A DNA stretch of 64,000 nucleotides, taken from assembly GCF_029892065.1 (NCBI RefSeq), contig NZ_CP120373.1, positions 2,487,001 through 2,551,000 of the forward strand, written 5' to 3'. A program made the position numbers and the translations under genes. This DNA comes from Sinorhizobium garamanticum. Its GTDB lineage: Bacteria; Pseudomonadota; Alphaproteobacteria; Rhizobiales; Rhizobiaceae. Shown here piece after piece: positions 35,223 to 44,445 of the stretch. Each line of letters opens with the position of its first letter. Position 1 is the first letter of the stretch. The notes beneath the pieces are model-generated. The model saw nothing but the letters and a program-made list of their open reading frames with translations, had not been told where the DNA came from and did no database searches.

Positions 35223-36404
35223 TCACGCCTTTCGCTTGGAAAAGCGGGCGAGCGCGAGCATGAGGCCACCGGCGATAAGACCCCAGAAGGCACCGGAGAC
35301 GCCGCCGAAGCTGACGCCCGATGCGGTTACCAGAAAGGTGATGGCGGCGGCTTCGCGCGTCTGACTTTCGCTGAAGGCGGCCATGGCGGAGCTTGCAAAG
35401 GCGCCGACAAGGGCCAGCCCGGCGACGGCCTCGATGAGCACAGGGGGCGCGAGACTGACGAAGGTGGTAACGGCGCCGGCGAGCAGACCGAAGAGGATAT
35501 AGGCAATGCCTGCATTGATCGCCGACCAGTAGCGGCGGGCGCGGTCGGGATGGGAGTCGACGCCGGCGCACATGGCAGCGGTAATCGCCGCCAGATTGAC
35601 CGCGTGGCCGCCGAAGGGCGCACTCAGCATCGAAAAGAGGCCGGTCGTTGCAAAGAGCGGACCGGGATTCGGGTGGTAGTCGTTGACCTTGAGAACGGCG
35701 ATGCCGGGAATGTTCTGCGACGCCATCGTCACGATGAAGAGCGGCAGGGCGATGCTGACCGTGGCGGCGGCGTTGAAGACCGGGAAGACGAATTCGGCTT
35801 GGGGGATCAGCGCCGAGGAAAGCCTTGCAAAGATGCCGTCGGGCATTTCTATGCCGAAGGCGATGACGAGGACAAAGGCGAGGAGGGCGGCCGGCACGGC
35901 ATAGAGCTTGTGGATGCTGCCGACCAGCGCCCAGGCGAGAACGATCGGCAGGCCGAAGAGGGGGTTGAAGGCGATTGCCTTGGCTGGTGCGAAGCACAGT
36001 CCGATGAGCACGCCGGCAAGCATTGCGTTCGCCAACGCCGGGGGGATCGAGGAAACCGTTCTGCCGAGCGGCCTCCAAAGCCCGGCGATAACGATCAGCA
36101 GGCCGCAAATGAGAAAGGCGCCGACCGCGGCATTGAAACCGCCCTCGACGGCGGTCGAGCTTGCGAGCAATGCCGCGCCAGGGGTTGACCACGCGATGCT
36201 GATCGGCAGCCGCGTCACAATGCTGATGACGATTGCACATACCCCCATCGAAATCGACAGTGCCATCAGGCCGGAAGCGGCCTGGGCGTCGGTTGCTCCC
36301 ACGCCGGCAAGTCCGTTCAGGATAACGGCGAAAGAGCTCGCAAAGCCGACAAAGGCGATCAGCAGGCCCATGAACAGGCTTTGAGGGGAAAAATCGCGAA
36401 GCAT
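35223..36404 (-). CDS. BenE family benzoate/H+ symporter-like transporter
   Basis: About 393 residues with 11-12 membrane segments. The family text is clear: SIAWSTPGAALLASS, GGFNAAVGAFLICGLLIVIAG, and FGGHAVNLAAITAAMCAG with the conserved His and Asn. BenE proteins move benzoate or similar aromatic acids with protons, but no aromatic-degradation genes are near. ATG 36404 gives a start just before TM1; the ribosome binding site is weak and the open frame continues upstream through a repeat. Confidence 0.88.
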   Translation of the reverse strand: MLRDFSPQSLFMGLLIAFVGFASSFAVILNGLAGVGATDAQAASGLMALSISMGVCAIVISIVTRLPISIAWSTPGAALLASSTAVEGGFNAAVGAFLICGLLIVIAGLWRPLGRTVSSIPPALANAMLAGVLIGLCFAPAKAIAFNPLFGLPIVLAWALVGSIHKLYAVPAALLAFVLVIAFGIEMPDGIFARLSSALIPQAEFVFPVFNAAATVSIALPLFIVTMASQNIPGIAVLKVNDYHPNPGPLFATTGLFSMLSAPFGGHAVNLAAITAAMCAGVDSHPDRARRYWSAINAGIAYILFGLLAGAVTTFVSLAPPVLIEAVAGLALVGAFASSAMAAFSESQTREAAAITFLVTASGVSFGGVSGAFWGLIAGGLMLALARFSKRKA

Positions 36405-36494
36405 GACGGACAACCGAGTGTTGCGGGGCGTGCGGGGAAGCGACTCTGTAGCACATCCTATTGGATCTTTCCTTATGGTTCCCGACTCAAAGAT

Positions 36495-36558
36495 AAAAAA
36501 CATGCAGAAATTCAAAGTGCTACGGTGTCCCTTGCGCGTCAGATGGACACGCGGGGCC
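36495..36558 (+). repeat. RIME-like repeat, copy 5
   Basis: AACATGCAGAAATTCAAAGTGCTACGGTGTCC followed by GCGCGTCAGATGGACACGCG. It also has partial upstream text (GTAGCACATCC at 36449). It lies in the 320-base gap between the BenE gene and the GAF-Fis regulator, where no other gene is supported. Confidence 0.7.
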
Positions 36559-36724
36559 GTATCGGTACCGCTCGGTTGATATATCCATGAAGGGGTTTTG
36601 TTGCGCGACCTTCGTCTGGCTGGACCGGCCGTGCAATCGATGCCTATAGTGGCACCGCGGCGGGTATCCATTGGGAGATCGGCAGACCTGTCGCTGCCGG
36701 AGGACGCTTTTAGGGAGGGAGCGT

Positions 36725-37681
36725 ATGCCTGCTGTCAGGGATCATTCCGAACACGTCTACAGGATCGCGCATCAATCGTCGGCTGCGGCGAGTTCGCCGG
36801 TTGCGGCATCGTGGCGCCGCTGCATGACGCTGCACGGACTGGCGCCGGAGGAGGTCCGTTCGCCCTGGCGGCTTACGGATAACGAGTTCCAACAGGCGTA
36901 CGAGCGCTCCGGCGTGTTGGTTGCGGAAGCGACCGCAGAACTCGATCGGCTGTTCGCTGTCATCGGCAAGGCCGGGTGCTGTCTTCTGTTGACCGACGAC
37001 AAGGGCGTCGCGCTCGAACGCCGCGGCGCGGTCGGAGACGATGCTGAATTTCGCGACGTCGGTCTATGGTCGGGAACCGTGTGGAGCGAGGCGAGCGTCG
37101 GTACAAATGGCATCGGCACGGCCATCGCGGACGAGCGCGCCGTCGTCATCCAGCGTGACCAGCATTTTTTGAGCCGCAATATCGGACTGAGTTGCGCTAC
37201 GGCCCCGATCCGGGACGAGGCGGGCCACCTTGCGGGGGCGATCGACATTTCCACCTGCCGCGACGACGCGTCCGAGGCGACGGTGTCGATCCTTTCCCAG
37301 GCCGTGCGCGACGCCGCCTCCCGCATCGAGGCCAATCTTTTCCGGCGAGCTTTTGCCGGTGCGCGCATCGTGCTCGTACCGGTGGACAGGGCAGGGCCGG
37401 CCTTGCTTGCGGTCGACCGCGACGACCTCGTCCTTGGTGCGACCCGCGCCGCGCGGCAACGGCTCGGCCTCGACGACAGGCGGATTGCAGCGGGTGTTCC
37501 CGCTTCCGACTTGCTACAGGAGGAGCCGCCCGGTGACGGAGGGGAACTGCCGGATGCCGAGCGGGCGGCCCTTCGCCGCGTGCTGTCTCGTGCGAAAGGC
37601 AACGTCTCGATGGCAGCTGACCTTCTTGGAATCAGCCGCGCCACGCTCTACCGCAAGATGAAGCGGCTTTCGCTGAACTGA
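36725..37681 (+). CDS. GAF-domain transcriptional regulator with Fis-type HTH, no AAA+ domain
   Basis: About 318 residues. Residues 60-190 resemble the AcoR-type GAF sensor (LTDDKGVALERRGAVGDD, VGTNGIGTAIADERAVVI, LSCATAPIRDEAG). The last 50 (ERAALRRVLSRAKGNVSMAADLLGISRATLYRKMKRL) are a Fis/HTH_8 DNA-binding domain. The central sigma-54 AAA+ domain of AcoR proteins is absent: only about 60 residues separate the two parts. It cannot open sigma-54 promoters, so it may act as repressor or ordinary activator. AGGGAGGG precedes ATG 36725. It probably controls the aldehyde dehydrogenase 310 bases downstream. Confidence 0.85.
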   Translation: MPAVRDHSEHVYRIAHQSSAAASSPVAASWRRCMTLHGLAPEEVRSPWRLTDNEFQQAYERSGVLVAEATAELDRLFAVIGKAGCCLLLTDDKGVALERRGAVGDDAEFRDVGLWSGTVWSEASVGTNGIGTAIADERAVVIQRDQHFLSRNIGLSCATAPIRDEAGHLAGAIDISTCRDDASEATVSILSQAVRDAASRIEANLFRRAFAGARIVLVPVDRAGPALLAVDRDDLVLGATRAARQRLGLDDRRIAAGVPASDLLQEEPPGDGGELPDAERAALRRVLSRAKGNVSMAADLLGISRATLYRKMKRLSLN

Positions 37682-37698
37682 AGGGCCGCGCGAGGAGG

Positions 37699-37808
37699 GC
37701 CCTCACCCTAACCCTCTCCCAGCCAGCGGGGAAGAGGGGACTTGGGCGGCCGCGGCACACCGCTGCTCCCGGCTGCGGGGAGAAAGTGCCGGCAGGCGGA
37801 TGAGGGGC
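37699..37808. repeat. CTC-rich palindromic repeat family, copy 3
   Basis: CCCTCACCCTAACCCTCTCCC opens the unit, then AGCGGGGAAGAGGG, and GCGGGGAGAAAGTGCCGGCAGGCGGATGAGGGGCGG closes it. It matches the outer parts of copies 1 and 2 and fills half of the 310-base gap before the aldehyde dehydrogenase gene. Confidence 0.75.
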
Positions 37809-37991
37809 GGACAAACTGGAAAATTCGTTCAATTCCGACCGATGCTGCGCTGCAGCACGGCGAGCCGAGCCGGCCTGTCTCAATTCTGAAACAGATGGCA
37901 CCGCCAAGTGCGGCGGCTCTCTATCGCAGTTCGATATTCGGCCTCACCCTTCTTCGCACAGCAAAGGACTGCTGTTCGAAGGGAGGAAATC

Positions 37992-39500
37992 ATGCTGCAT
38001 CAGAAGATTGTCGAGAACCCGTACAAGCAGAAATATGGAAACTTCATTGGCGGCGAATGGCGGGAGCCGGTCGCGGGCCGCTATTTCGACAACACGACGC
38101 CTGTCACCGGCGGCACGCTTTGCCAAGTCGCCCGTTCCGATGCCGCCGATATCGAAGCCGCGCTCGATGCTGCGCATGCGGCGCGAGAAAAATGGGGGCG
38201 GACGTCGACGACGGAGCGCTCCAACATCCTGATGAAAATCGCCGACCGCATGGAGGCCAATCTGGAGCTTCTGGCGCGGGCGGAAACCTTCGACAACGGC
38301 AAGCCGATCCGCGAGACCATGGCGGCGGACATTCCGCTGGCGATCGATCACTTCCGTTATTTCGCCGCTTGCATCCGCGCTCAGGAAGGCTCGATCGGCG
38401 AGATCGACCACGACACGGTTGCCTATCATTTCCACGAGCCTCTCGGGGTCGTCGGGCAGATCATCCCCTGGAACTTTCCGATCCTGATGGCCGCATGGAA
38501 GGTGGCCCCCGCACTTGCCGCCGGAAACTGCGTCGTGCTGAAGCCGGCCGAGCAGACGCCGGCCTCCATTCTCGTCTGGGCGGAACTCGTTGGCGACCTC
38601 CTGCCCCCGGGCGTGCTGAACATCGTCAACGGCTTCGGCCTTGAAGCCGGCAAGCCGCTCGCCACAAGCCCCCGCATCGCCAAGATCGCTTTCACCGGCG
38701 AGACGACGACCGGGCGGCTGATCATGCAATATGCCAGCCAGAACCTCATACCGGTGACGCTCGAGCTCGGCGGCAAGTCGCCGAATATATTCTTCGCCGA
38801 TGTGCTTAACGAGGACGACGACTATTTCGACAAGGCACTTGAGGGCTTTGCGATGTTCGCGCTCAATCAGGGCGAGGTCTGCACCTGCCCGAGCCGCGCG
38901 CTGGTTCAGGAAAGCATCTATGACCGTTTCATGGAGCGGGCGCTGAAACGGGTCGAGGCGATCCGCCAGGGCAACCCGCTCGACCAGGCGACGATGATCG
39001 GCGCACAGGCATCGAGCGAGCAACTCGAAAAGATCCTCGCCTATATCGAGATCGGCAAGGAGGAGGGCGCCGAGGTGCTGACCGGTGGTGGGCGCAACGT
39101 GCTCGAAGGCGAATTTTCCGAGGGCTATTATGTCAAGCCGACCGTGTTCCGCGGTCACAACAGGATGCGCATCTTCCAGGAGGAGATTTTCGGACCCGTT
39201 GTTTCGGTGACGACCTTCAAGACCGAGGCCGAGGCGCTGGAGATCGCCAACGACACGCTCTACGGCCTGGGGGCGGGCGTGTGGAGCCGCGATGCCAACC
39301 GCTGCTATCGCTTTGGACGCGCCATCCAGGCTGGCCGCGTCTGGACCAATTGCTACCATGCCTATCCGGCGCATGCGGCTTTCGGTGGCTACAAGCAGTC
39401 AGGCATCGGCCGCGAGACGCACAAGATGATGCTCGACCATTACCAGCAGACCAAGAACATGCTGGTGAGCTACAGCCCGAAGGCGCTCGGCTTCTTCTGA
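37992..39500 (+). CDS. NAD(P)-dependent aldehyde dehydrogenase (ExaC/AcoD-like)
   Basis: 502 residues. The catalytic Cys297 is in GEVCTCPSR and the general base Glu is in [10 protein letters not shown] (about residue 263). [14 protein letters not shown] and FTGETTTGR are the cofactor-binding motifs. The CTC text and length match the acetaldehyde dehydrogenase group (ExaC, AcoD) used on ethanol or acetoin. GGGAGGA precedes ATG 37992. Its flanks, the GAF-Fis regulator before and DUF779 after, are the usual company of this group. Confidence 0.94.
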   Translation: MLHQKIVENPYKQKYGNFIGGEWREPVAGRYFDNTTPVTGGTLCQVARSDAADIEAALDAAHAAREKWGRTSTTERSNILMKIADRMEANLELLARAETFDNGKPIRETMAADIPLAIDHFRYFAACIRAQEGSIGEIDHDTVAYHFHEPLGVVGQIIPWNFPILMAAWKVAPALAAGNCVVLKPAEQTPASILVWAELVGDLLPPGVLNIVNGFGLEAGKPLATSPRIAKIAFTGETTTGRLIMQYASQNLIPVTLELGGKSPNIFFADVLNEDDDYFDKALEGFAMFALNQGEVCTCPSRALVQESIYDRFMERALKRVEAIRQGNPLDQATMIGAQASSEQLEKILAYIEIGKEEGAEVLTGGGRNVLEGEFSEGYYVKPTVFRGHNRMRIFQEEIFGPVVSVTTFKTEAEALEIANDTLYGLGAGVWSRDANRCYRFGRAIQAGRVWTNCYHAYPAHAAFGGYKQSGIGRETHKMMLDHYQQTKNMLVSYSPKALGFF

Positions 39501-39600
39501 TCCTCATTGTTCGATCCCGGCGGCGGCGATCGCCGGTGATCCTCCCGGCGGGCTCCCGATATTTCATCGGGGGCCTGTCGGTCGTACGGGAAGGGAGAAA

Positions 39601-39993
39601 ATGATGACGGAACCAAATGGCGAGTCGCGCGTACTTGCGACCGATGCGGCAATCGACCTCATCCGCGAAATCCGGCGCGATCATCCGGGTATACTGTTTC
39701 ATCAATCGGGCGGCTGCTGCGACGGCTCGTCGCCGATGTGCTATCCGGCTGGCGACTATATCGTCGGAGAAAATGACGTGAAGCTCGGTGAGATCGATGG
39801 CGTGCCGGTCTATATCAGCGCTAGCCAGTATGAAGTCTGGAAGCACACGCAACTGATCATCGATGTCGTTCCGGGCAGGGGCGGGATGTTCTCCCTCGAC
39901 AATGGCCGGGAGAAGCGTTTTTTGACGCGCTCACGTCTGTTCGGTGGAGGCGAGGGTTGCGCCGTGGCCGCTCCAGCGTCCACCGGCGGGTAG
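39601..39993 (+). CDS. DUF779 protein linked to aldehyde dehydrogenase
   Basis: 130 residues. The signature HQSGGCCDGSSPMCYP (about residues 35-50) has three Cys that could bind metal. GDYIVGENDVKLGEI, YISASQYEVWKHTQLIIDVV and a GMFSLDNGREKRFLTRSRLF end follow. The family has no assigned function but nearly always follows an ExaC-type aldehyde dehydrogenase. The ATG at 39601 or 39604 has GGGAAGGGAGA upstream. The 100-base gap to the dehydrogenase suggests one transcript. Confidence 0.88.
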   Translation: MMTEPNGESRVLATDAAIDLIREIRRDHPGILFHQSGGCCDGSSPMCYPAGDYIVGENDVKLGEIDGVPVYISASQYEVWKHTQLIIDVVPGRGGMFSLDNGREKRFLTRSRLFGGGEGCAVAAPASTGG

Positions 39994-39996
39994 GCG

Positions 39997-40902
39997 CTAT
40001 TTCGGCCCACGTCCGATCCTTGCCGCCAGATCGAGAAATGCCCGCAGTTTGGGCTGTGTCTGGGCCTTGGCAGGAAAATAGATGAAGAGGCCCGGCGATT
40101 TCGGCAGATAGGCCTGGAGCGTGCGTTCGAGACGCCCGGCTGCGACTGCCTCGCGGACCGACGGCTCGGGTAGATAGGCCAGCCCCATCCCGGCTTCCGC
40201 CATTTCAACGAGCAGAAGGAAGTCGTTGACGGTCAGCCCACCAGGAGCGTCGACGGAGAAATCGCGCCCCGCGCGCTCAAACTCCCAGCGATAGATCATG
40301 CGCGAAGTGGGATAGCGGTAGCGGATCGCCTCGTGCCGCGTCAGTTCCTCCGGCGTTGCCGGGCGTCCCCGTTTGGCGAAATAGGACGGAGCGCCGACCA
40401 CGGCCCAGGTAATGTCGGGAGTGAGCCTGACGGCCACCATATCCTTTTCGACGGCCTCGCCGATGCGGATGCCGGCATCGAAGCCGCGTTCGGTGATATC
40501 GATCGCCGCGTCATCGATCGAGATTTCTACGGACACGTCCGGGTAAGCCTGCCGAAAGCGCGGCAGCAGCGGTGTCAGAACGAGCGGGATCGCCATGCGC
40601 GGGACGGACAGGCGGAGGTTGCCGATCGGCCGGTCGCGAAAACCGCCAAGCAGATCATAGGCTTCGGCGATCTCGGATGCCGCTGGGCGTACGCGCAGCA
40701 GGAATGCGCTGCCTGCCTCCGTCAGAGCCACGCGGCGCGTCGTGCGAACGAAGAGCTGAACACCAAGCCGATTCTCGAGCGCCTTGATCGTTTGGCTGAC
40801 GGCATTCGGCGTAACGCCGAGCTTGGCCGCGGCGGTGGTGAAGCTGCGATGCTCCGCCACTGCCAGAAATTCCATCAAACCGCTGAAGGGGTCGACTGCC
40901 AC
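39997..40902 (-). CDS. LysR family transcriptional regulator
   Basis: About 301 residues. The HTH (LMEFLAVAEHRSFTTAAAKLGVTPNAVSQTIKALENRLGVQLF) is at the N-terminus, followed by a type 2 periplasmic-binding effector domain typical of the CrgA/DsdC-like subgroup (NLRLSVPRMA and GFDAGIRIGE). The start is probably GTG 40902, which gives a normal N-terminus; a TTG at 40962 would run through the promoter gap. It is divergent from the aldo-keto reductase, its probable target, and convergent with the DUF779 gene, three bases apart. Confidence 0.9.
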   Translation of the reverse strand: MAVDPFSGLMEFLAVAEHRSFTTAAAKLGVTPNAVSQTIKALENRLGVQLFVRTTRRVALTEAGSAFLLRVRPAASEIAEAYDLLGGFRDRPIGNLRLSVPRMAIPLVLTPLLPRFRQAYPDVSVEISIDDAAIDITERGFDAGIRIGEAVEKDMVAVRLTPDITWAVVGAPSYFAKRGRPATPEELTRHEAIRYRYPTSRMIYRWEFERAGRDFSVDAPGGLTVNDFLLLVEMAEAGMGLAYLPEPSVREAVAAGRLERTLQAYLPKSPGLFIYFPAKAQTQPKLRAFLDLAARIGRGPK

Positions 40903-41026
40903 TGTCGCGCCATTATGAAGTTTTTCTTCATAACCTTTATAGCGATATCCTATTTTTCGCAATAATCCGTTTTGGCATGATCATCGCCAACAGCAATGCG
41001 GCCCATCGGGCAGAACGGAGGAAAAC

Positions 41027-42061
41027 ATGCAGTACACAACACTTGGCAATACCGGTCTCGTGGTTTCGCGTCTCGCTTTCGGCGCCATGACCTTCACGGC
41101 GGGCGACCGCAGCATCGGCGCAGTCTACAAGACGGATGCCGAGGCGGCGGCTGCTCTGGTCGGGAAGGCGCTGGATGCCGGCATCAATTTCTTCGATACG
41201 GCCGACGCGTACGCATCCGGTCAGTCGGAGCGCATTCTTGGCGAGGCGCTCAGATCGCGCCGCGATGAGGTGGTGATCGCCACCAAGGTCGGCTTTCGCA
41301 CCGGCATGCCGCTGACGCAGGCCGGTCTCTCCCGTCGCCACATTCTTTGGTCCGTGGACCAGAGCCTAAAACGGCTCGGCACCGACTGGATCGACGTCTA
41401 CCTCGTCCACAAGGAGGACCCCTACACGCCGCTCGAAGAGACATTGTCGGCGCTCGACGAGGTCGTCCGCTCTGGCAAGGCGCGCTACATCGGCTTCTCA
41501 AACTGGTCGGCCTGGAAGGTCGCGGCGGCGCTCGAAATCCAGAAGGCCGCCGGCTTCGCGCGCTTCACGCATGGCCAGATGCATTATTCCCTGCTCGGCC
41601 GGGACGTCGAACGCGACGTGGTCCCGATGATGCAGCGTTACGGCCTGGGAATGACGGTGTGGAGCCCTCTTGCCGCGGGCTTCCTCTCCGGTAAGTACAC
41701 CCGCGATAATCTCGGTGATCCCGACAATCGCTATTCCGGCTTCGACATACTGCCTTTCGACAAGGAGCACGGCTTCCGGCTCGTCGAGCGCATGCGCACG
41801 ATCGCCGACGCGCACGGGGCAAGCGTCGCGCAGGTGGCGATTTCCTGGCTGCTGGCGAAGGATGCAGTGACCAGCGTGCTGCTCGGCGCCTCCAAGCTGC
41901 ATCAACTGGAGGACAATCTCGGCGCCGCCGAGCTCGCGTTGACGGAAGGCGAGATAGCGGCACTCGACGCAGAGACCGTGCCGGCACCCGTCTATCCGAA
42001 CTGGTTCATCGACAATCTCGCCGACCAGCCGGTGGCGCAGCTCCTGGGCAAAGGTCGATAA
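41027..42061 (+). CDS. Aldo/keto reductase
   Basis: 344 residues, TIM barrel. The catalytic tetrad is visible: Asp and Tyr in FFDTADAYASG (about residues 47-57), Lys in VIATKVGF and His in VYLVHKEDP. The C-terminal NADPH motif is LLGASKLHQLEDNLGA. It resembles the YajO/AKR11-12 group acting on small aldehydes. GGAGGAAAAC precedes the ATG. Divergent from a LysR gene with a 124-base gap, the usual arrangement for LysR-controlled reductases. Confidence 0.93.
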   Translation: MQYTTLGNTGLVVSRLAFGAMTFTAGDRSIGAVYKTDAEAAAALVGKALDAGINFFDTADAYASGQSERILGEALRSRRDEVVIATKVGFRTGMPLTQAGLSRRHILWSVDQSLKRLGTDWIDVYLVHKEDPYTPLEETLSALDEVVRSGKARYIGFSNWSAWKVAAALEIQKAAGFARFTHGQMHYSLLGRDVERDVVPMMQRYGLGMTVWSPLAAGFLSGKYTRDNLGDPDNRYSGFDILPFDKEHGFRLVERMRTIADAHGASVAQVAISWLLAKDAVTSVLLGASKLHQLEDNLGAAELALTEGEIAALDAETVPAPVYPNWFIDNLADQPVAQLLGKGR

Positions 42062-42071
42062 GCGAAAATGC

Positions 42072-42111
42072 CTGCAGCGCCGCGAGTCTTGTTAGACGCG
42101 CGGCGCTCTAG
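42072..42111. repeat. RIME-like repeat, partial copy 6
   Basis: CTGCAGCGCCGCGAGTCTTGTTAGACGCGCGGCGCTCTAG, only the second palindrome of the family. It lies directly between the convergent aldo-keto reductase and prs genes and may serve as a bidirectional stop. Confidence 0.7.
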
Positions 42112-42128
42112 TCTCGAACCGAACGATC

Positions 42129-43061
<933 letters not shown>

Positions 43062-43383
43062 TGACGGTCCGCCTTGAGCTGGCGCGGCCTCCGTCCGGGT
43101 GCAGTCCGGGGCGGTTTTCTCCGCGCAAATTCCGTAAGCCATTCCGATCGCGGGCAATCTTTACGGACGGCCGCTGTTCAGAGCTGATCGGCCGCTTTTT
43201 AGCGTCCCTGAACTTGAATGCAAGGGGGAATGCTGCGGCGCAAAGGCCATTACCCTAAAAACTTTGTGTCAGCCGCCAAGATCACGACAATTCTGGGTCG
43301 GCCGCACCGATAATCATAGATCGTCATCGATTTTAGTATCTTGGACCGGGGATACGGCGAAAAACCCCTCGGCACGCCGTTTC

Positions 43384-44304
43384 TCATCCTGCTCTGGATT
43401 GCCGCCAATCGAGGTAGGCCTTGATCGTTTTGGTGGCGATTGCCTGCATTGTTTCCGGCGGCACCGCGCTCCAGGGCTCGGCGGCCGTGCTTGCAACGGT
43501 ATCCTGTCCCTGGATACGGTGCAGGCGGTTGCCGCTGCCATCGAGAATGTCCCAGACATAGACGACCGTCGTCTTGCCGCCGTCGTTGAGCGCCGAAAAA
43601 TAGCCCTTGAGGATGTGCTCGCTCGTCGCGTCCGCGGAGCTCTTGATCGCCAAGCCCTGCGCGCGGGCGTCGGCGCCGAGCTGTTTTGAAAGCGGCGTCA
43701 CGGCCTCGACCGGTGCGCCGATGATCGGCAGGAAGCGAATGCCCGCGCCGCTTGCGGCTTCTGGCGAGGCGGCAGCGTGGTTAACCTCTTGCGGCGCTGC
43801 GGCTGCTGGCGTCGAGGATTGCTGCCGGGCCGGCTCCTGCCGAGGAGCGGGGCTTTCTATGCGCGTGGTCTGGACCTTCCTTACCTCAACCTGCGTGGTC
43901 CCGTCTTGTTCGATCTCGTCTCGCCCAGTCTCGCCTTGTACGGTCTCGCCTTGTACGGTCTGGGCCTGCCCTGTCTGGATCGGTGCCCCACCTTCGGCAA
44001 GGCGGTTTGCCTGGGCGTCGAGCGTGCCGGCAGGATCCGTATAGGTTGCGTCGCCTGTGGCATATTGCGTCGGCGGGTTGGAGATGTTCGGCTGCGCAGA
44101 GAAGGCGGGGCTTGGTGGCACGCTTTGCACCGGAACGATGGCCGTTTGCGTCGACATGGTGTCGAGATCGGATTGCGTCACGGGCGGGGAACGGAAGGTT
44201 CCGGCGCCCACGTCCACCTGCGGTATCAGCACGTCCGTGCTGTTGCAGGCTGCTAGTGCTGTTGCAAGACCAAGGCTTGCGATAGGCATGATCAGCTTAC
44301 GCAT
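43384..44304 (-). CDS. Lipoprotein of unknown function
   Basis: About 306 residues. The signal with lipobox (LGLATALAAC, Cys near residue 20) predicts outer-membrane lipidation by Lgt. The centre (about 60-190) is low-complexity and rich in Gln, Pro, Thr and Ala, with a repeated QGETV unit. The C-terminal 110 residues look folded (SEHILKGYFSALNDGGKTTVVYVWDILDGSG). I do not recognise a function; the C-terminal part resembles conserved rhizobial lipoproteins. The ATG at 44304 has GGTGGGA upstream. Confidence 0.8.
   Translation of the reverse strand: MRKLIMPIASLGLATALAACNSTDVLIPQVDVGAGTFRSPPVTQSDLDTMSTQTAIVPVQSVPPSPAFSAQPNISNPPTQYATGDATYTDPAGTLDAQANRLAEGGAPIQTGQAQTVQGETVQGETGRDEIEQDGTTQVEVRKVQTTRIESPAPRQEPARQQSSTPAAAAPQEVNHAAASPEAASGAGIRFLPIIGAPVEAVTPLSKQLGADARAQGLAIKSSADATSEHILKGYFSALNDGGKTTVVYVWDILDGSGNRLHRIQGQDTVASTAAEPWSAVPPETMQAIATKTIKAYLDWRQSRAG
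43931..43960. repeat. Tandem repeat, two perfect 15-bp units, inside the lipoprotein gene
   Basis: TCGCCTTGTACGGTC occurs twice back to back (43931-43945, 43946-43960). In frame on the minus strand this encodes a repeated five-residue unit. A related unit adjoins it, suggesting slippage expansion of the low-complexity region. Confidence 0.8.
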
Positions 44305-44445
44305 CGTTCCCACCGTCCGTCTCGACTCTAACAGTCGGAGCGGGAGGGGTGGTTCGCACGTCCTGATCCCGTTCCGATTTCGCGACAGTTTCTACGAAGC
44401 TGCCTCCGTTCGTCCGTCTCGGTCGGAAATCATAGGCGGATTTCC

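Noticed and set aside
37895..37912. TGGCAC...GTGC resembling a sigma-54 promoter before the aldehyde dehydrogenase
   Set aside because: GG and GC are one base too far apart, and the adjoining regulator lacks a AAA+ domain.
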